Positions 33,700 to 43,322 of a stretch of DNA of 51,250 nt are shown here, piece by piece. The notes below the pieces were generated by a model. The model did no database searches and was not told the DNA's origin. It saw only the letters and a list, made by a program, of their open reading frames with translations. The DNA is taken from assembly GCA_003820635.1 (NCBI GenBank), contig RPOS01000018.1:1-51250 (forward strand), in the 5' to 3' direction. This DNA comes from Verrucomicrobiaceae bacterium. Lineage in GTDB: Bacteria > Verrucomicrobiota > Verrucomicrobiae > Verrucomicrobiales > Akkermansiaceae. The translations under genes and the position numbers were made by a program. Each line of letters begins with the position of its first letter. Within the stretch, counting starts at the first letter, position 1.

Positions 33700-34593
33700 A
33701 TGAAACATCTTCTCTCCATCGAACAACTCAGCGTTGCTGAAATCACCGCGCTGCTTGAATCCGCCGCATACCTGAAGCGCCAGCGCGGCAGGGACGGCAA
33801 AAAACTCGAAGGCCAGACATGGGCCCTCATTTTCACCAAGTCCTCCACGCGCACCCGCGTGTCGTTCGAAGTGGGCATCCGCGAGCTTGGCGGCTTTCCG
33901 ATGTTCCTTTCCAAAAACGACATCCAACTCGGCCGCGGCGAGCCGATCAAGGACACGGCGCGCGTGCTCGGCCGGATGGTCCACGGCGCAATCATCCGCA
34001 CCTACGCCCAACAGGATGTCGTGGACTTCGCGGATTTTTCCGGCATTCCGACGATCAACGCACTCACCGATGACGAACATCCCTGCCAGATCCTCGCCGA
34101 TCTTCTCACCGTTCAGGAAAAGCTCGGCGGTTGGGAAAACCGCAAGGTCGCATTCGTCGGCGATGGGTTTTCCAACATGACGCGCTCGTGGATGTGGGCG
34201 GCCAAGCGGCTTGGCTTCGAGCTCGCGGTGGCCTCGCCGGCTTCCTGCCAGCCGCCGGCGGAGTTTCTAACAGAGCTTGATGCGCCGAACGTGAGCATCA
34301 CCCCGGATCCCGCGGTGGCGGTCAAGGGCGCGCATGTCATCAATACCGACGTCTGGCTTTCGATGGGCCAGGAGGACCAGAAGGAGAAGGAACTGGAATT
34401 CGCCGGATTCGAGGTGAATGCCGGGCTGCTCACACACGCCGCGCCGGGGCACATCGTCCTGCACTGCCTGCCGGCCTACCGCGGCAAGGAGATCAGCGAG
34501 GAAATCCTGGAACTCCACGCGGATACCATCTTCCAACAAGCCGAAAACCGCCTCCACGCACAGAAAGCCGTGCTCGTCGCCATCGCGCGGTGA
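33700..34593 (+). CDS. argF: Ornithine carbamoyltransferase
   Basis: This 297-residue cytosolic enzyme makes citrulline from ornithine and carbamoyl phosphate. The carbamoyl-phosphate motif SSTRTR spans residues 48-53, the DDEHPCQ word lies near 125-131, and the ornithine/catalytic HCLP word is at 255-258. The SMG loop is present as WLSMGQE. The length is near the lower end for the family. No promoter or Shine-Dalgarno sequence is clear in the 60 bases before the ATG, most of which belong to the right repeat of the inserted element. argF expression may therefore depend on read-through or on the element. Confidence 0.95.
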   Translation: MKHLLSIEQLSVAEITALLESAAYLKRQRGRDGKKLEGQTWALIFTKSSTRTRVSFEVGIRELGGFPMFLSKNDIQLGRGEPIKDTARVLGRMVHGAIIRTYAQQDVVDFADFSGIPTINALTDDEHPCQILADLLTVQEKLGGWENRKVAFVGDGFSNMTRSWMWAAKRLGFELAVASPASCQPPAEFLTELDAPNVSITPDPAVAVKGAHVINTDVWLSMGQEDQKEKELEFAGFEVNAGLLTHAAPGHIVLHCLPAYRGKEISEEILELHADTIFQQAENRLHAQKAVLVAIAR

Positions 34594-34600
34594 TGGCGAT

Positions 34601-34658
34601 GGAGCGCGGACTTCAGTCCGCGTCGCTGGCCCATCGGGCGGACTAAAGTCCGCGCTCC
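34601..34658. repeat. REP-like inverted palindrome pair, element B
   Basis: Two 21-base units at 34601-34621 and 34638-34658 are inverted copies matching at 20 of 21 positions. Each unit has its own hairpin, GCGGACT and AGTCCGC around two bases. The pair lies 7 bases after the argF stop. Its right unit runs into the 3' end of the minus-strand gene at 34643, encoding the last residues ERGL and the stop. It could serve as a bidirectional terminator between two convergent genes. Confidence 0.65.
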
Positions 34659-35830
34659 GTCAAGACATCCCGGCACCAGGCCAGCGCCATGAGGGCATAG
34701 CCGGTGCCATAGGGTTGATGATAACTGTAGAGCGGGAAGTCCCACCAGGAACCGTCTTTTTCCTGCCTTCCCACGAGGATGGATGCGAGCCGCCGGGCGT
34801 AGGGCGCCTGCTTTTCGCGGGGCAGCAGCGCGACGGACTCGGTGAAGTAATAAATGCCGTAGTAATAGAAGTAGCCGGCGATGCGGAAATGCGCCTCATG
34901 CGGAATGGGCCGCTTGCGGCCGATGTCGAGCCAGCCTTCGCGATCGAGAAAACGCTGCGCCCATGTTTCGATGACTTCATCGGTGACGGTTTCATCGCCG
35001 AACACGCGCAGGGCGGCATTGCATGACTGCGAGCGCGCCAGCGAACCGGCCGGGCGGTTGATATCCAGCCGCGGATGGTTCCGGTACGCATGGGAATAGG
35101 TGTAGGAGAAATCCGGCGTGCGTTGGCGGCGTATCGCGGCAAGCGAGGATTTGACGATCGGACCGTCAAGCGTGAGGCGCATCGCATCGCGGGCGGAAGC
35201 CATGGCCAGCAGCATGGTGGCGGTGGTGAATGATGTGGGCAGGCCGGATGGCTTGCGGGTTGCCAGACCATCGAAGACATCAAGATAGCCCCAGCCTCCA
35301 TCCACGTCCTCGAAGCGGTTTGCCAATGCGATCTGCTCTTGAGCAAGGCGGGCCCACTCCGCTTTTTTCGCCGGATCCTGCTCGCGGGCGTGGAGACGCG
35401 TCAGGGCGCGGAGGCCATAGGCGTGGCCCCACACGTTGTAAGTGGTGGTGGTGTCGGCGCGACGGAGTTTCGGCAGTTCTGCGGCTGTCCATGCGGCGGC
35501 CTTGTCGATGGCGGCACCGGCATGCGGCCGCGCATCGCGGGCGTCGATGAGGCCGGAGAGCGCGATGCCGGAAGCGCCGGCGCGAAACGCGTGATGCGCG
35601 CCGGGCAGCGGCGCATAGACGGTGAGGCCCTTGGTCATCGTCGGCCCGCCCCATGAACCGTTGGAGTTCTGGGAATTTGTTAGAAAATCGACACCGCGGG
35701 TGATGGCGGCATCGATTGCCCCGGCCGTGGCTGCGGGTCGTCCGGCCGCTTCATCCGCAATCGCCGTGCCCGCCATGAAGACAAGCGCGGCAGTGAGGCA
35801 ATGGCATGTGAGGCGGGCGCTCATCGGCAT
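34643..35830 (-). CDS. Secreted protein with terpene-cyclase-like (alpha/alpha-barrel) repeats
   Basis: The product is 395 residues with a signal peptide (MPMSARLTCHCLTAALVF to about residue 25). Repeated QNSNGSWGG and RQEKDGSWWD words at the two ends of the domain resemble the QW-type repeats of squalene cyclases, prenyltransferase beta subunits and complement-like thioester domains. There is no DxDD catalytic motif, so it is unlikely to cyclise terpenes. It begins 3 bases after the stop of the HlyD-like gene and belongs to the same transcript. Its C-terminal ERGL is encoded by repeat element B. An ATG 6 bases downstream is an alternative start. Confidence 0.72.
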   Translation of the reverse strand: MPMSARLTCHCLTAALVFMAGTAIADEAAGRPAATAGAIDAAITRGVDFLTNSQNSNGSWGGPTMTKGLTVYAPLPGAHHAFRAGASGIALSGLIDARDARPHAGAAIDKAAAWTAAELPKLRRADTTTTYNVWGHAYGLRALTRLHAREQDPAKKAEWARLAQEQIALANRFEDVDGGWGYLDVFDGLATRKPSGLPTSFTTATMLLAMASARDAMRLTLDGPIVKSSLAAIRRQRTPDFSYTYSHAYRNHPRLDINRPAGSLARSQSCNAALRVFGDETVTDEVIETWAQRFLDREGWLDIGRKRPIPHEAHFRIAGYFYYYGIYYFTESVALLPREKQAPYARRLASILVGRQEKDGSWWDFPLYSYHQPYGTGYALMALAWCRDVLTERGL

Positions 35831-35833
35831 GAT

Positions 35834-37240
35834 TCACGGCACCACGACCACCTGCCCGGGCTCGAGGCCGGAGAGGATTTCGCACTCATCATTGAAGACG
35901 CGGCCGCGCTTCACCGGGCGGCGCTCGGTTTTGCCATCGGCCAGTTTCACAGCGACCGTCCAACCTGCCGTGTCTGACTGCAGTGCCTTGGATGGCAAGA
36001 CGATCGCATCTGGCGTTTGATAGGCGATCACGCTGATGTTGGCGGAAGACGCCGGGGCGGCATTGAGCCCTTCCGGCCATTGGGCGCTGAACGTGGCACT
36101 GAACTGTCCGTCCGGGCCTGGGGCGGGATTGATATCCATCAGTTTGACTGGAAACTCCGCATCCTCGCGGCCTGCGAGCCAAGCCACACCGGCGGCGTCC
36201 GGGCCGAGCTGGCCTGCGGCATCGCCTTTCAACGAGGCCGCGAGATTCATCGGCGCGGTGGCCGGGATCAAGGTGGCAAACGGCCTGCGCGCCGCGGGTT
36301 TCCCGTAGGTGACGAGCGACTTGACCGCATCCCCGGTGGTCCAGCGGCCGTTCTCGATGACGCCGTGATAAAACAAGCCATCAGCCGGGGCGGTGAAATC
36401 GAACTGCTTGCGGTCCGCCTCCAGCTTGGCGAGGGATTCCTTTTCCCGCGCGGCGGCGATTTCGAGAGCCTCGAGTTCGAGTTTCTTGCGCGCGATGGCG
36501 ATGGGTGCCTCTTGCTCGTATTTGGCAAGGGCGATGGCCGCATCGCGCTCCGCATCCGCGAGCTTGAGCGCTTCGCGAGGCAGCAGCACCTCATGGCTGC
36601 GCTTTTGTGCGAGTTGTTGCATGCGGAAGTCGAACTCTGCGGCCTGCACAAGATCTTTCTGGCGGACCAGGATGATTTCCTCGGTCTCTTCTGTTAGATC
36701 ATCCGCTTCATACATCTTCTGCAGCTGCCGTAGTTCCTCGCGCTGGTTTTCGAGAAACATCTCCGCCCGCTTGAGTTTTTGATCGGCGGCTTCCGCGTCG
36801 GCCTTGCGGCGGATGTTGGTGAAATAGCTGTTTTCCTCGCTGGCCTCGCTGGCCGCGCGCCGCAATGCCTCAAGCCGCTGCGGCGTGGTTTGCTCGAGGA
36901 GTTTGAGATCCAATGCGGCCTGGGCGATCTCATGGGCGCTTTTGTCATTCGCCTTGCGGGTGTCGTGGAGTTTCTGGTCGATTTTCTCCGGATCGAAGGC
37001 GACCAGCACATCGCCCTTGGACACACGGCTGCCATGTGGGGCGATGCGCATGATTTCGTAATCCGTCCACGCGGCTGCGCCGAGTTCCAGCAAGACGACC
37101 TCCCCAGGCAGCGCGGTGGCCGCGATGGAATGGCGGATCGCGAACGGGCGTTTCTCGATGGTGATTTCGGCGGATTGCGCGGCATGTGCCACCAGCGCGG
37201 CAGCCATCACGACAGAGATGGGAGAAAGAACGCGGATCAT
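35834..37240 (-). CDS. HlyD/AcrA-like periplasmic adaptor protein with long coiled coil
   Basis: The product is 468 residues with a signal peptide near 1-22 (MIRVLSPISVVMAAAL). A lipoyl-like half-domain follows (GSRVSKGDVLVAFD), then a very long helical hairpin from about 85 to 290 rich in Glu, Gln, Lys and Ala. The second lipoyl half is FDFTAPADGLFYHG, and a beta-barrel/membrane-proximal part ends SGLEPGQVVVVP. This is the architecture of membrane-fusion proteins of RND, ABC and MacA systems. No transporter or outer-membrane channel gene is adjacent; the only partner is the secreted repeat protein. The start was moved from 37384 to 37240 to match the signal peptide. Confidence 0.78.
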   Translation of the reverse strand: MIRVLSPISVVMAAALVAHAAQSAEITIEKRPFAIRHSIAATALPGEVVLLELGAAAWTDYEIMRIAPHGSRVSKGDVLVAFDPEKIDQKLHDTRKANDKSAHEIAQAALDLKLLEQTTPQRLEALRRAASEASEENSYFTNIRRKADAEAADQKLKRAEMFLENQREELRQLQKMYEADDLTEETEEIILVRQKDLVQAAEFDFRMQQLAQKRSHEVLLPREALKLADAERDAAIALAKYEQEAPIAIARKKLELEALEIAAAREKESLAKLEADRKQFDFTAPADGLFYHGVIENGRWTTGDAVKSLVTYGKPAARRPFATLIPATAPMNLAASLKGDAAGQLGPDAAGVAWLAGREDAEFPVKLMDINPAPGPDGQFSATFSAQWPEGLNAAPASSANISVIAYQTPDAIVLPSKALQSDTAGWTVAVKLADGKTERRPVKRGRVFNDECEILSGLEPGQVVVVP

Positions 37241-37311
37241 GAGGTGGATGGTGAATGGGAGGGATGGGCGCGGGTGCCACAGGCGATTCAACGCGGCAAA
37301 TAACGGGCACT

Positions 37312-40300
37312 TCATGCGGATTTGCAAGCACCGGCCGCCGCCAGCATTTCCTCGATGCGTTTTTCCGAAACCTTGCCAACACATGGCAGGTCCGGCGCGA
37401 ATAGGGAAACGCGGTATTCCTCAAGCGCCCAGCCCAGCGGCCAAAACGCGGGATCGTCCGGCGTTTCCGTCCATTTTCTAAACCATGGCAGCCACAGGCG
37501 GCGGAGGCGCTGCATCTTCTCCAGATCCTTGACGATGGGCAGTGAGGAAATCCTGCCGAGCCGCGAGCGGATGGCCCGGAGGCGGCGCGGATAATCGCGC
37601 AATCCCGCATAGCCCGCGTGCCATGCGAATCGCCGACGCAACAACCACGCGAGTTGTTCATCGATGTCCTCGGCGATTTCGCCCAGGTTGCGGTCCTTGC
37701 GATGGCGTGCGAGCCATTCGTGGATGCCGGGGAGGATCTCCATCACTTCATCGAGGCTCGCGCCGATGGCCGTGGCCGCTTCAAACCAGCGCCCGCGCGT
37801 TTTTTCTGTTAGATAGCGGAAATCGTCGGGGGATTTCGGAAACACACCGCCAGCCGCCCCCTCCGCGGCTAACAGAATCAAATCATCCATCGAGGTGCCG
37901 CCGGTGCCGAGGCGCGGCAGTTCGATCTTCGCCATCATGCCAAGCGGAAACTTTTTCCGCAGGTGATCGACCTGTGCGGGATGTGCGAGACACAACAAGC
38001 GGGCACCGCCCGCACGGTGGGACTCGGCCGCTTGCGCCGCGCTGGCGAAGGCGCGCACGCCGACGCTTTTCCCCTCATCCACCAGCGCCGGAAATGCCGG
38101 GCCGCCGGGGGTTTCCACACGTGGCGGCAGGCTCTCGCCATCCCATGAGCTGATGCCGCTGCGTTCAATGTCCGCATTGGCCGCGGCTTCGAAACGGACG
38201 CGCATGCGGTCCGCGAGTTGAAGTTTCAACAGCGCCACATCCTCGCCCAGCGCGAGCTCGTTGCCATCGTCATCGCAAACCCAGATTTTGGTAATCAGAT
38301 GCGGCGGCAGCCTTGAGATATCATAAGCGTCCGCCGGAATGAAAGCGCCGTTGTGTTCCTTCACATGATCGGAAAGCGCCTGGAGGATCGAAGCATCCTT
38401 GGGCGCGTGGCACCAGAGATCCGCGAAACCATCGGCCATCTGTGCGATCGGCTGGCAGGCGCGGCGGTAGTCTTTGGGCAGCGAGCGCAGCAGGATTTCG
38501 GCACGCTCGCGCAGGTTTCCATCCACGCCCCAGCCCGGCAGCCATGGCGGCAGCTTGGGTAGTTGATCGACGTGCACGCCAAGCGTCACACCATCGTCGC
38601 GCTCGCCCGAGGCGGCATGATAGTAAAGCGGATACTCCTCGCCATCGTGCGTGAGCGAGTCCGGAAACAAGTCGAGTCCGAGCGATTCGAGATCCTCATC
38701 CAACACATCGGCAAGCGAAAGGGTGAGGGCATCCTCATGCTGCGCCAACCACTTGTGAAAGGCCGCCGCGGTGTTGATATCCTCGGGAATCCGCTCTTCG
38801 CAGAAACGCAGCACCGCCTCCTCGCTCCACAAGCCACCGGGGCGGCGGAGTTTTTCCTCCACTGCGGTGATCGATTCGCGCATTGCTTCGATCTCATCAA
38901 TAAAACGGCAGCGTTTCCGCAAGCCGCCGCCTAACAGGCCCTCACGCAGGAACACGGAACGTGCGGCCTTCGCGTCCACCCGGCCGTAGTGAACGCGCCG
39001 TGCCGCCACCACCGGCAGGCCGCCGCAGATGACGGTTTCCTTGCCATAAACCGCGCCTTGTTTCTCATCCCAATGCGCCTCGCCATAACGGCTGCGGCAA
39101 AGATGCGGAGCGACCTGTTCGACCCATTCCGGATCGATGCGCGCCACCCGCCGCGCCCACAGGCGGGTGGTTTCCACCAGTTCCATGGCCACCACCCACT
39201 CGTGGCGCTTGGGGATGCCGAACAAGCCGGAGCCGGGAAACACCGCGAAAAATCCGCCGGAAGCACTGCGGTAGGCCTTGTTCTCACGGTCCCACAGGCC
39301 GAACTGCCGAGGCACGCCAGCGAGCAGAGAGCGGTGGATGGCGGCGTATGATGGGTCCTTGCCCAAGGCAGGAACTTTCACTTTCCATTCTCTTTCCAAC
39401 AACTCCTCAAGCTCATCCGCCACATTTGCCCACTCCATCACCCGGCGGGCGTTGAGAAAGGCCGTGGCGCAGAACTTCCGCAGCGCGTTGCGCTTCCAGC
39501 GTCCGTTGGCTTCGCGGAACTTCATCACATCCCGCCACATGCGCAGGATGCCGATGAAGTCGCTCTCGCCATCCTTCCATCTGGCATGCGCCGCGTCTGC
39601 CTCGCGGATTTTTTCCGCCGGGCGCTCGCGTGGATCGTTGCTTTCCAGTGCGGCGATGATCGGCAGCATTTCGGCGAGGCAGTGTTCCTCGCGCGCTTCG
39701 ATGAGCATCCGCCCGAGCCGCGGGTCCACCGGCAGGCGCGACATACGACGTCCGTAGTCGGTTAGATTTTTCTCGCGGTCCAGCGCACCCACCTCGCGCA
39801 GTGTGCGGTAGCCTTCGGCAATGGCTTTCGGCGCGGGCGGATCGAGGAAGGGAAACTCGGAAATTTCCGGCAGGCCGAGTGCCTTCATCCGCAGGATCAC
39901 TCCCGCCAGCGAACTGCGGCGGATTTCCGGATCGGTGAACTCCGGGCGCTCTGTTAGATCATCCTCTTCATAAAGCCGCAGGCAGACGCCATCCCGCACG
40001 CGGCCGCAGCGGCCCTTGCGCTGGCGCGCGCTGGCCTGGCTGACCGGCTCGATTTGCAAGCGCTGCACGCCGCGCCCCGGGCTCCAGCGGTTGACGCGGG
40101 CGATGCCGGAATCGATCACGCAGGCGATGCGCGGAATGGTCAGCGAGGTTTCCGCCACATTGGTGGCGAGGATGATGCGCCGCTGGTTGCCGGGATTGAA
40201 CACGCGCTGTTGGTCGCCCAGGCCGAGCCTTGCAAACAAGGGCAGCACCTCGGTGCCGGGATAACGCCGCCCCTCCAACACGTCCGCGCACTCGCGGATC

Positions 40301-41016
40301 TCACGCTCGCCGGGCAGGAACACCAGCGCGTCGCCGCGCGGATCAAGACCGCTCAACATGTCCACCGCGCGAGCCACGTGCTGCGGCAGATCCTCGTCGT
40401 CATTCGGCGGCAGGAAAAACTCCGCCACCGGAAACATCCGCCCCGGAGCTTCGATCACCGGAGATGGTTTGCCATCCATCGTGAAAAACGCCGCGAACGA
40501 TCCCGCGTCGAGCGTGGCGGAGGAGATCACGAGTTTGAGATCCTTGCGCTTTTCCAGCAGCCGCTTGAGATATCCTAACAGGAAATCGATATTCAGCGAG
40601 CGCTCGTGCGCCTCGTCGAGAATCAGCACCTGATATTGCCGCAGCAGGGGATCGCCCTGGGTTTCCGCCAGCAGGATGCCATCGGTCATGAACTTGATGC
40701 GCGTCTCGCGCGAGAGTTTCTCCTCGAAGCGCACCTGATAGCCGACGTATCCGCCGAGCGGCACCGCGAGCTCCTCGGCCACGCGTTTCGACACACTGGC
40801 CGCCGCGATGCGCCGCGGCTGCGTGCAGCCGATGCGCCCACCCTCCGGGCCCATCGCCTCCGCCACCATCTTGGGAAGCTGCGTGGTTTTGCCGGAGCCG
40901 GTGTCGCTTACCACCACGATCACCTGATGCGCCTTGAGCGCCGCAAGGATTTCCTGCCGGTGCTCGACCACCGGCAGCTCCGCAGGGTAATTCCAGTTTC
41001 CGGAAAATTCCTTCAT
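37312..41016 (-). CDS. hrpA: ATP-dependent RNA helicase HrpA
   Basis: This 1234-residue DEAH-box helicase has Walker A SDTGSGKTTQ near residues 37-46, QPRR, DEAHERS and SSATLD in the first RecA domain, and TNVAETSLTIP plus QRKGRCGR in the second. The winged-helix/ratchet and OB-fold regions come next, with a long C-terminal HrpA-specific domain (DUF3418) after about residue 640. E. coli HrpA is about 1300 residues, so the length fits. It probably remodels mRNA or stalled ribosomes. It lies 58 bases after proS on the same strand. Six CTGTTAG/CTAACAG copies are spread through it. Confidence 0.95.
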   Translation of the reverse strand: MKEFSGNWNYPAELPVVEHRQEILAALKAHQVIVVVSDTGSGKTTQLPKMVAEAMGPEGGRIGCTQPRRIAAASVSKRVAEELAVPLGGYVGYQVRFEEKLSRETRIKFMTDGILLAETQGDPLLRQYQVLILDEAHERSLNIDFLLGYLKRLLEKRKDLKLVISSATLDAGSFAAFFTMDGKPSPVIEAPGRMFPVAEFFLPPNDDEDLPQHVARAVDMLSGLDPRGDALVFLPGEREIRECADVLEGRRYPGTEVLPLFARLGLGDQQRVFNPGNQRRIILATNVAETSLTIPRIACVIDSGIARVNRWSPGRGVQRLQIEPVSQASARQRKGRCGRVRDGVCLRLYEEDDLTERPEFTDPEIRRSSLAGVILRMKALGLPEISEFPFLDPPAPKAIAEGYRTLREVGALDREKNLTDYGRRMSRLPVDPRLGRMLIEAREEHCLAEMLPIIAALESNDPRERPAEKIREADAAHARWKDGESDFIGILRMWRDVMKFREANGRWKRNALRKFCATAFLNARRVMEWANVADELEELLEREWKVKVPALGKDPSYAAIHRSLLAGVPRQFGLWDRENKAYRSASGGFFAVFPGSGLFGIPKRHEWVVAMELVETTRLWARRVARIDPEWVEQVAPHLCRSRYGEAHWDEKQGAVYGKETVICGGLPVVAARRVHYGRVDAKAARSVFLREGLLGGGLRKRCRFIDEIEAMRESITAVEEKLRRPGGLWSEEAVLRFCEERIPEDINTAAAFHKWLAQHEDALTLSLADVLDEDLESLGLDLFPDSLTHDGEEYPLYYHAASGERDDGVTLGVHVDQLPKLPPWLPGWGVDGNLRERAEILLRSLPKDYRRACQPIAQMADGFADLWCHAPKDASILQALSDHVKEHNGAFIPADAYDISRLPPHLITKIWVCDDDGNELALGEDVALLKLQLADRMRVRFEAAANADIERSGISSWDGESLPPRVETPGGPAFPALVDEGKSVGVRAFASAAQAAESHRAGGARLLCLAHPAQVDHLRKKFPLGMMAKIELPRLGTGGTSMDDLILLAAEGAAGGVFPKSPDDFRYLTEKTRGRWFEAATAIGASLDEVMEILPGIHEWLARHRKDRNLGEIAEDIDEQLAWLLRRRFAWHAGYAGLRDYPRRLRAIRSRLGRISSLPIVKDLEKMQRLRRLWLPWFRKWTETPDDPAFWPLGWALEEYRVSLFAPDLPCVGKVSEKRIEEMLAAAGACKSA

Positions 41017-41074
41017 CCGGAAATCATCGGGTGCATGGAGCGGACAGCGTGCGGGAAAGCGCGCTCCTCAGGGT

Positions 41075-42601
41075 TCAATAGCTGCGCCCCCACAGCGCGC
41101 GGGTGGCTGTTTCCTTGCCTGTTAGAAAACACCTGCCGCCTGCGGTTTGCGGCAGCGGCACGGAATCGAGCGGGATGCAGCGGATGGTGATCTTGTGCTG
41201 CTTGGAGAGCTCGTCCTCCTGCTCCGGCGTGCCGGCCCATGGCGTGAGCAGCCAGCCGGGGTTTTCGGTGGCCCAGTGGGCGTGGAAGGTTTCCAGCGAA
41301 TCGCAGGGCGTGATGTTCGCGTTGCGGAAGGCGGTGGCGCGATCTAACAGATGGTGGTGAATTTGATCCAGAATTTCCACGGCGGAGCGGATGAAGTCCT
41401 CCTTCACCGGGAAATCCTTGACGGAAACCGCCTGGTCGCGGCGCTGGACGCAGCACTTGCGCGTCTCGATGTCGCGCGGGCCGATCTCGATGCGGATGGG
41501 CACGCCCTTCTTGATCCACTCCCATTTCTTGATGCCACCGCCGAGGTCGCGGGTGTCGACGTGCACGCGCAGCGGCTCGCCGTGATACATCTGGTGGCGC
41601 AGCGTTTCCGCGAGTGCCTGGCACGAGGCGATCACCGCATCGCGCGAGTCTTCCTTTGGCGTGATCGGCAGGATGACGATGTGCTGGGTGGCCACGCGCG
41701 GCGGCAGGATCAGGCCGTCGTCGTCGGCATGGGCCATGATGAGGGTGCCGATCATGCGGGTGGAAACGCCCCATGAAGTGGTGTGGGCGTGTTGGACGGT
41801 GCCGTCGCGGCCGGTGAAGGCGATGTTCTGGGCTTTCGAGAAATTCTGGCCGAGGTAGTGCGAGGTGCCGGCCTGGATGGCCTTCTTATCCTGCACCATG
41901 GCTTCCACTGTTAGAGTCATCTCAGCGCCGGGGAAGCGTTCGTTTTCCGTCTTCTCGCCGGGGATCACCGGGATGGCGAGGTGATCGCGCAGGAACTCTT
42001 CATAGACGCCGTGCATGAGGCGGGTTTCGGCGATGGCCTCGTCCTTGGTTTCATGGGCGGTGTGGCCTTCCTGCCAGAGGAACTCGGCGGTGCGCAGGAA
42101 CAAACGCGGGCGCATTTCCCAACGCATCACGTTGGCCCACTGGTTGATCAGCAGCGGCAGGTCGCGATAGGACTCGATCCAGCGCGCGAATGCCGCGCCG
42201 ATGATCGTCTCGGAGGTCGGCCGGATGACGTAGGGCTCGGCCAGTTCGCCGGTGGGGATCATCTTGGTTTTCCCGGTGACCGGATCTTTCACCGCTTCGA
42301 GCCGGTGATGCGTGACCACAGCGCACTCTGTGGCGAAGCCCTCGGCGTGCTCGGCTTCCTTTTCGAGATAGGAAAGCGGGATGAGCAGCGGAAAATAGGC
42401 GTTCTGGTGGCCGGTGGCCTTGAATTTCCGGTCAAGCTGTTGATGGATGAGCTCCCAAATGCCGTAGCCCCACGGCTTGATGACCATGCAGCCGCGGGTC
42501 TCGGAGTTTTCCGCGAGGTCTGCGGCTTTGATGACTTGTTGATACCACTCGGGGAAATCCTCGGCGCGGGTGGGGATGATGGCGGTCTTTTCGGCGGACA
42601 T
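41075..42601 (-). CDS. proS: Prolyl-tRNA synthetase, short (archaeal/eukaryotic-like) type
   Basis: This 508-residue class II aminoacyl-tRNA synthetase charges tRNA-Pro. Motif 2 is in MRWEMRPRLFLRTAEFLWQEGH, shown here as RLFLRTAEF and LWQEGHTAH, and motif 3 in GVSTRMIGTLIMAH. The C-terminus ends WGRSY with the terminal Tyr characteristic of the short type, and there is no INS editing domain. It starts MSAEKTAIIPTR at 42601; eight more residues upstream are open but look non-native. The gene is divergent from the Pro/Ala-rich membrane protein gene. Confidence 0.95.
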   Translation of the reverse strand: MSAEKTAIIPTRAEDFPEWYQQVIKAADLAENSETRGCMVIKPWGYGIWELIHQQLDRKFKATGHQNAYFPLLIPLSYLEKEAEHAEGFATECAVVTHHRLEAVKDPVTGKTKMIPTGELAEPYVIRPTSETIIGAAFARWIESYRDLPLLINQWANVMRWEMRPRLFLRTAEFLWQEGHTAHETKDEAIAETRLMHGVYEEFLRDHLAIPVIPGEKTENERFPGAEMTLTVEAMVQDKKAIQAGTSHYLGQNFSKAQNIAFTGRDGTVQHAHTTSWGVSTRMIGTLIMAHADDDGLILPPRVATQHIVILPITPKEDSRDAVIASCQALAETLRHQMYHGEPLRVHVDTRDLGGGIKKWEWIKKGVPIRIEIGPRDIETRKCCVQRRDQAVSVKDFPVKEDFIRSAVEILDQIHHHLLDRATAFRNANITPCDSLETFHAHWATENPGWLLTPWAGTPEQEDELSKQHKITIRCIPLDSVPLPQTAGGRCFLTGKETATRALWGRSY

Positions 42602-42668
42602 GGCGGCTGCCGGGATTGGAATCACGGCAGGGGGAAAAGAGCATCAAAAAAAGCATGGAAATCCCAGT

Positions 42669-42697
42669 TTGACAGCCATTGGGCAAGTTGCCTTACT
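42669..42697 (+). promoter_or_regulatory. Possible promoter of the Pro/Ala-rich membrane protein gene
   Basis: TTGACA at 42669-42674, a perfect -35 match, and CTTACT at 42692-42697 are 17 bases apart, ending 33 bases before the ATG. The second hexamer is weak. Confidence 0.35.
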
Positions 42698-42730
42698 CGC
42701 CCCGTTCTCAATTCAAAACCCCGCACGCGC

Positions 42731-43294
42731 ATGAGCGATAACGAAAACCAAGCCCCGAATCCGTCCAAACAAACGTCGAGCGTGCCTCTCAAGAAGGAAA
42801 CCGTCCGCGTGACCCTCAAAGCCGCCGACGCGCCTGCCGTTCCGTCCGCCACCGTGCCGCTTGCGCCGCCGGTGCGCCCGCCCGTTCCCGGTGGCGCCCC
42901 TCGTCCGCCGGCACCGACGGTGCCGCTGCGCCCCGCAGGAGCGCCCACCGCGCCCGCGCCGACGATCAAGCTCGCCACCAGCGCGGCTCCGCTCACCCCG
43001 GCATCGCCCACCGTGGCTCTCAAGCCAGCGGCCACTCCCACGCTGCCCAAGGCCACCGTCCAGCTGCAGCCTCCCACGACTCCGCTTGGTGCCACTTTAT
43101 CCTCGCAAGCGCCGACGCTGGTGGCTGACGACGATGAGGAGGAAGCTCCCCAGGAGCGCATGATCGACATCCTCGCCGGGGTGGGCTTCGCCGCCGCCCT
43201 GCTGGTGCTGGTTTTCCAACTGATGCTCGCCAACACTTGGATCAGCGCCGAGGACAATCCGAAGTCCGGCGATTGGTCGCAGCTCATCGAATAA
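42731..43294 (+). CDS. Pro/Ala/Thr-rich protein with a C-terminal membrane helix
   Basis: The product is 187 residues. The first 130 are low-complexity, rich in Pro, Ala, Thr and Val in loose repeats (words such as TVPLAPP, TVALKP and TVQLQP). An acidic patch DDDEEEAPQE is followed by one membrane helix near residues 145-167 and a short tail. The repeats look like an extended stalk. The function is unknown, and no family is recognised. A 27-residue membrane peptide follows 28 bases later, so the two may form a unit. Confidence 0.7.
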   Translation: MSDNENQAPNPSKQTSSVPLKKETVRVTLKAADAPAVPSATVPLAPPVRPPVPGGAPRPPAPTVPLRPAGAPTAPAPTIKLATSAAPLTPASPTVALKPAATPTLPKATVQLQPPTTPLGATLSSQAPTLVADDDEEEAPQERMIDILAGVGFAAALLVLVFQLMLANTWISAEDNPKSGDWSQLIE

Positions 43295-43322
43295 GCACTA
43301 AACTCCCAACTTTTCAAAAATC

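Noticed and set aside
42731..43100. The Pro/Ala/Thr repeats considered as a DNA tandem repeat
   Set aside because: The periodicity is loose at protein level and no exact DNA repeat unit recurs.
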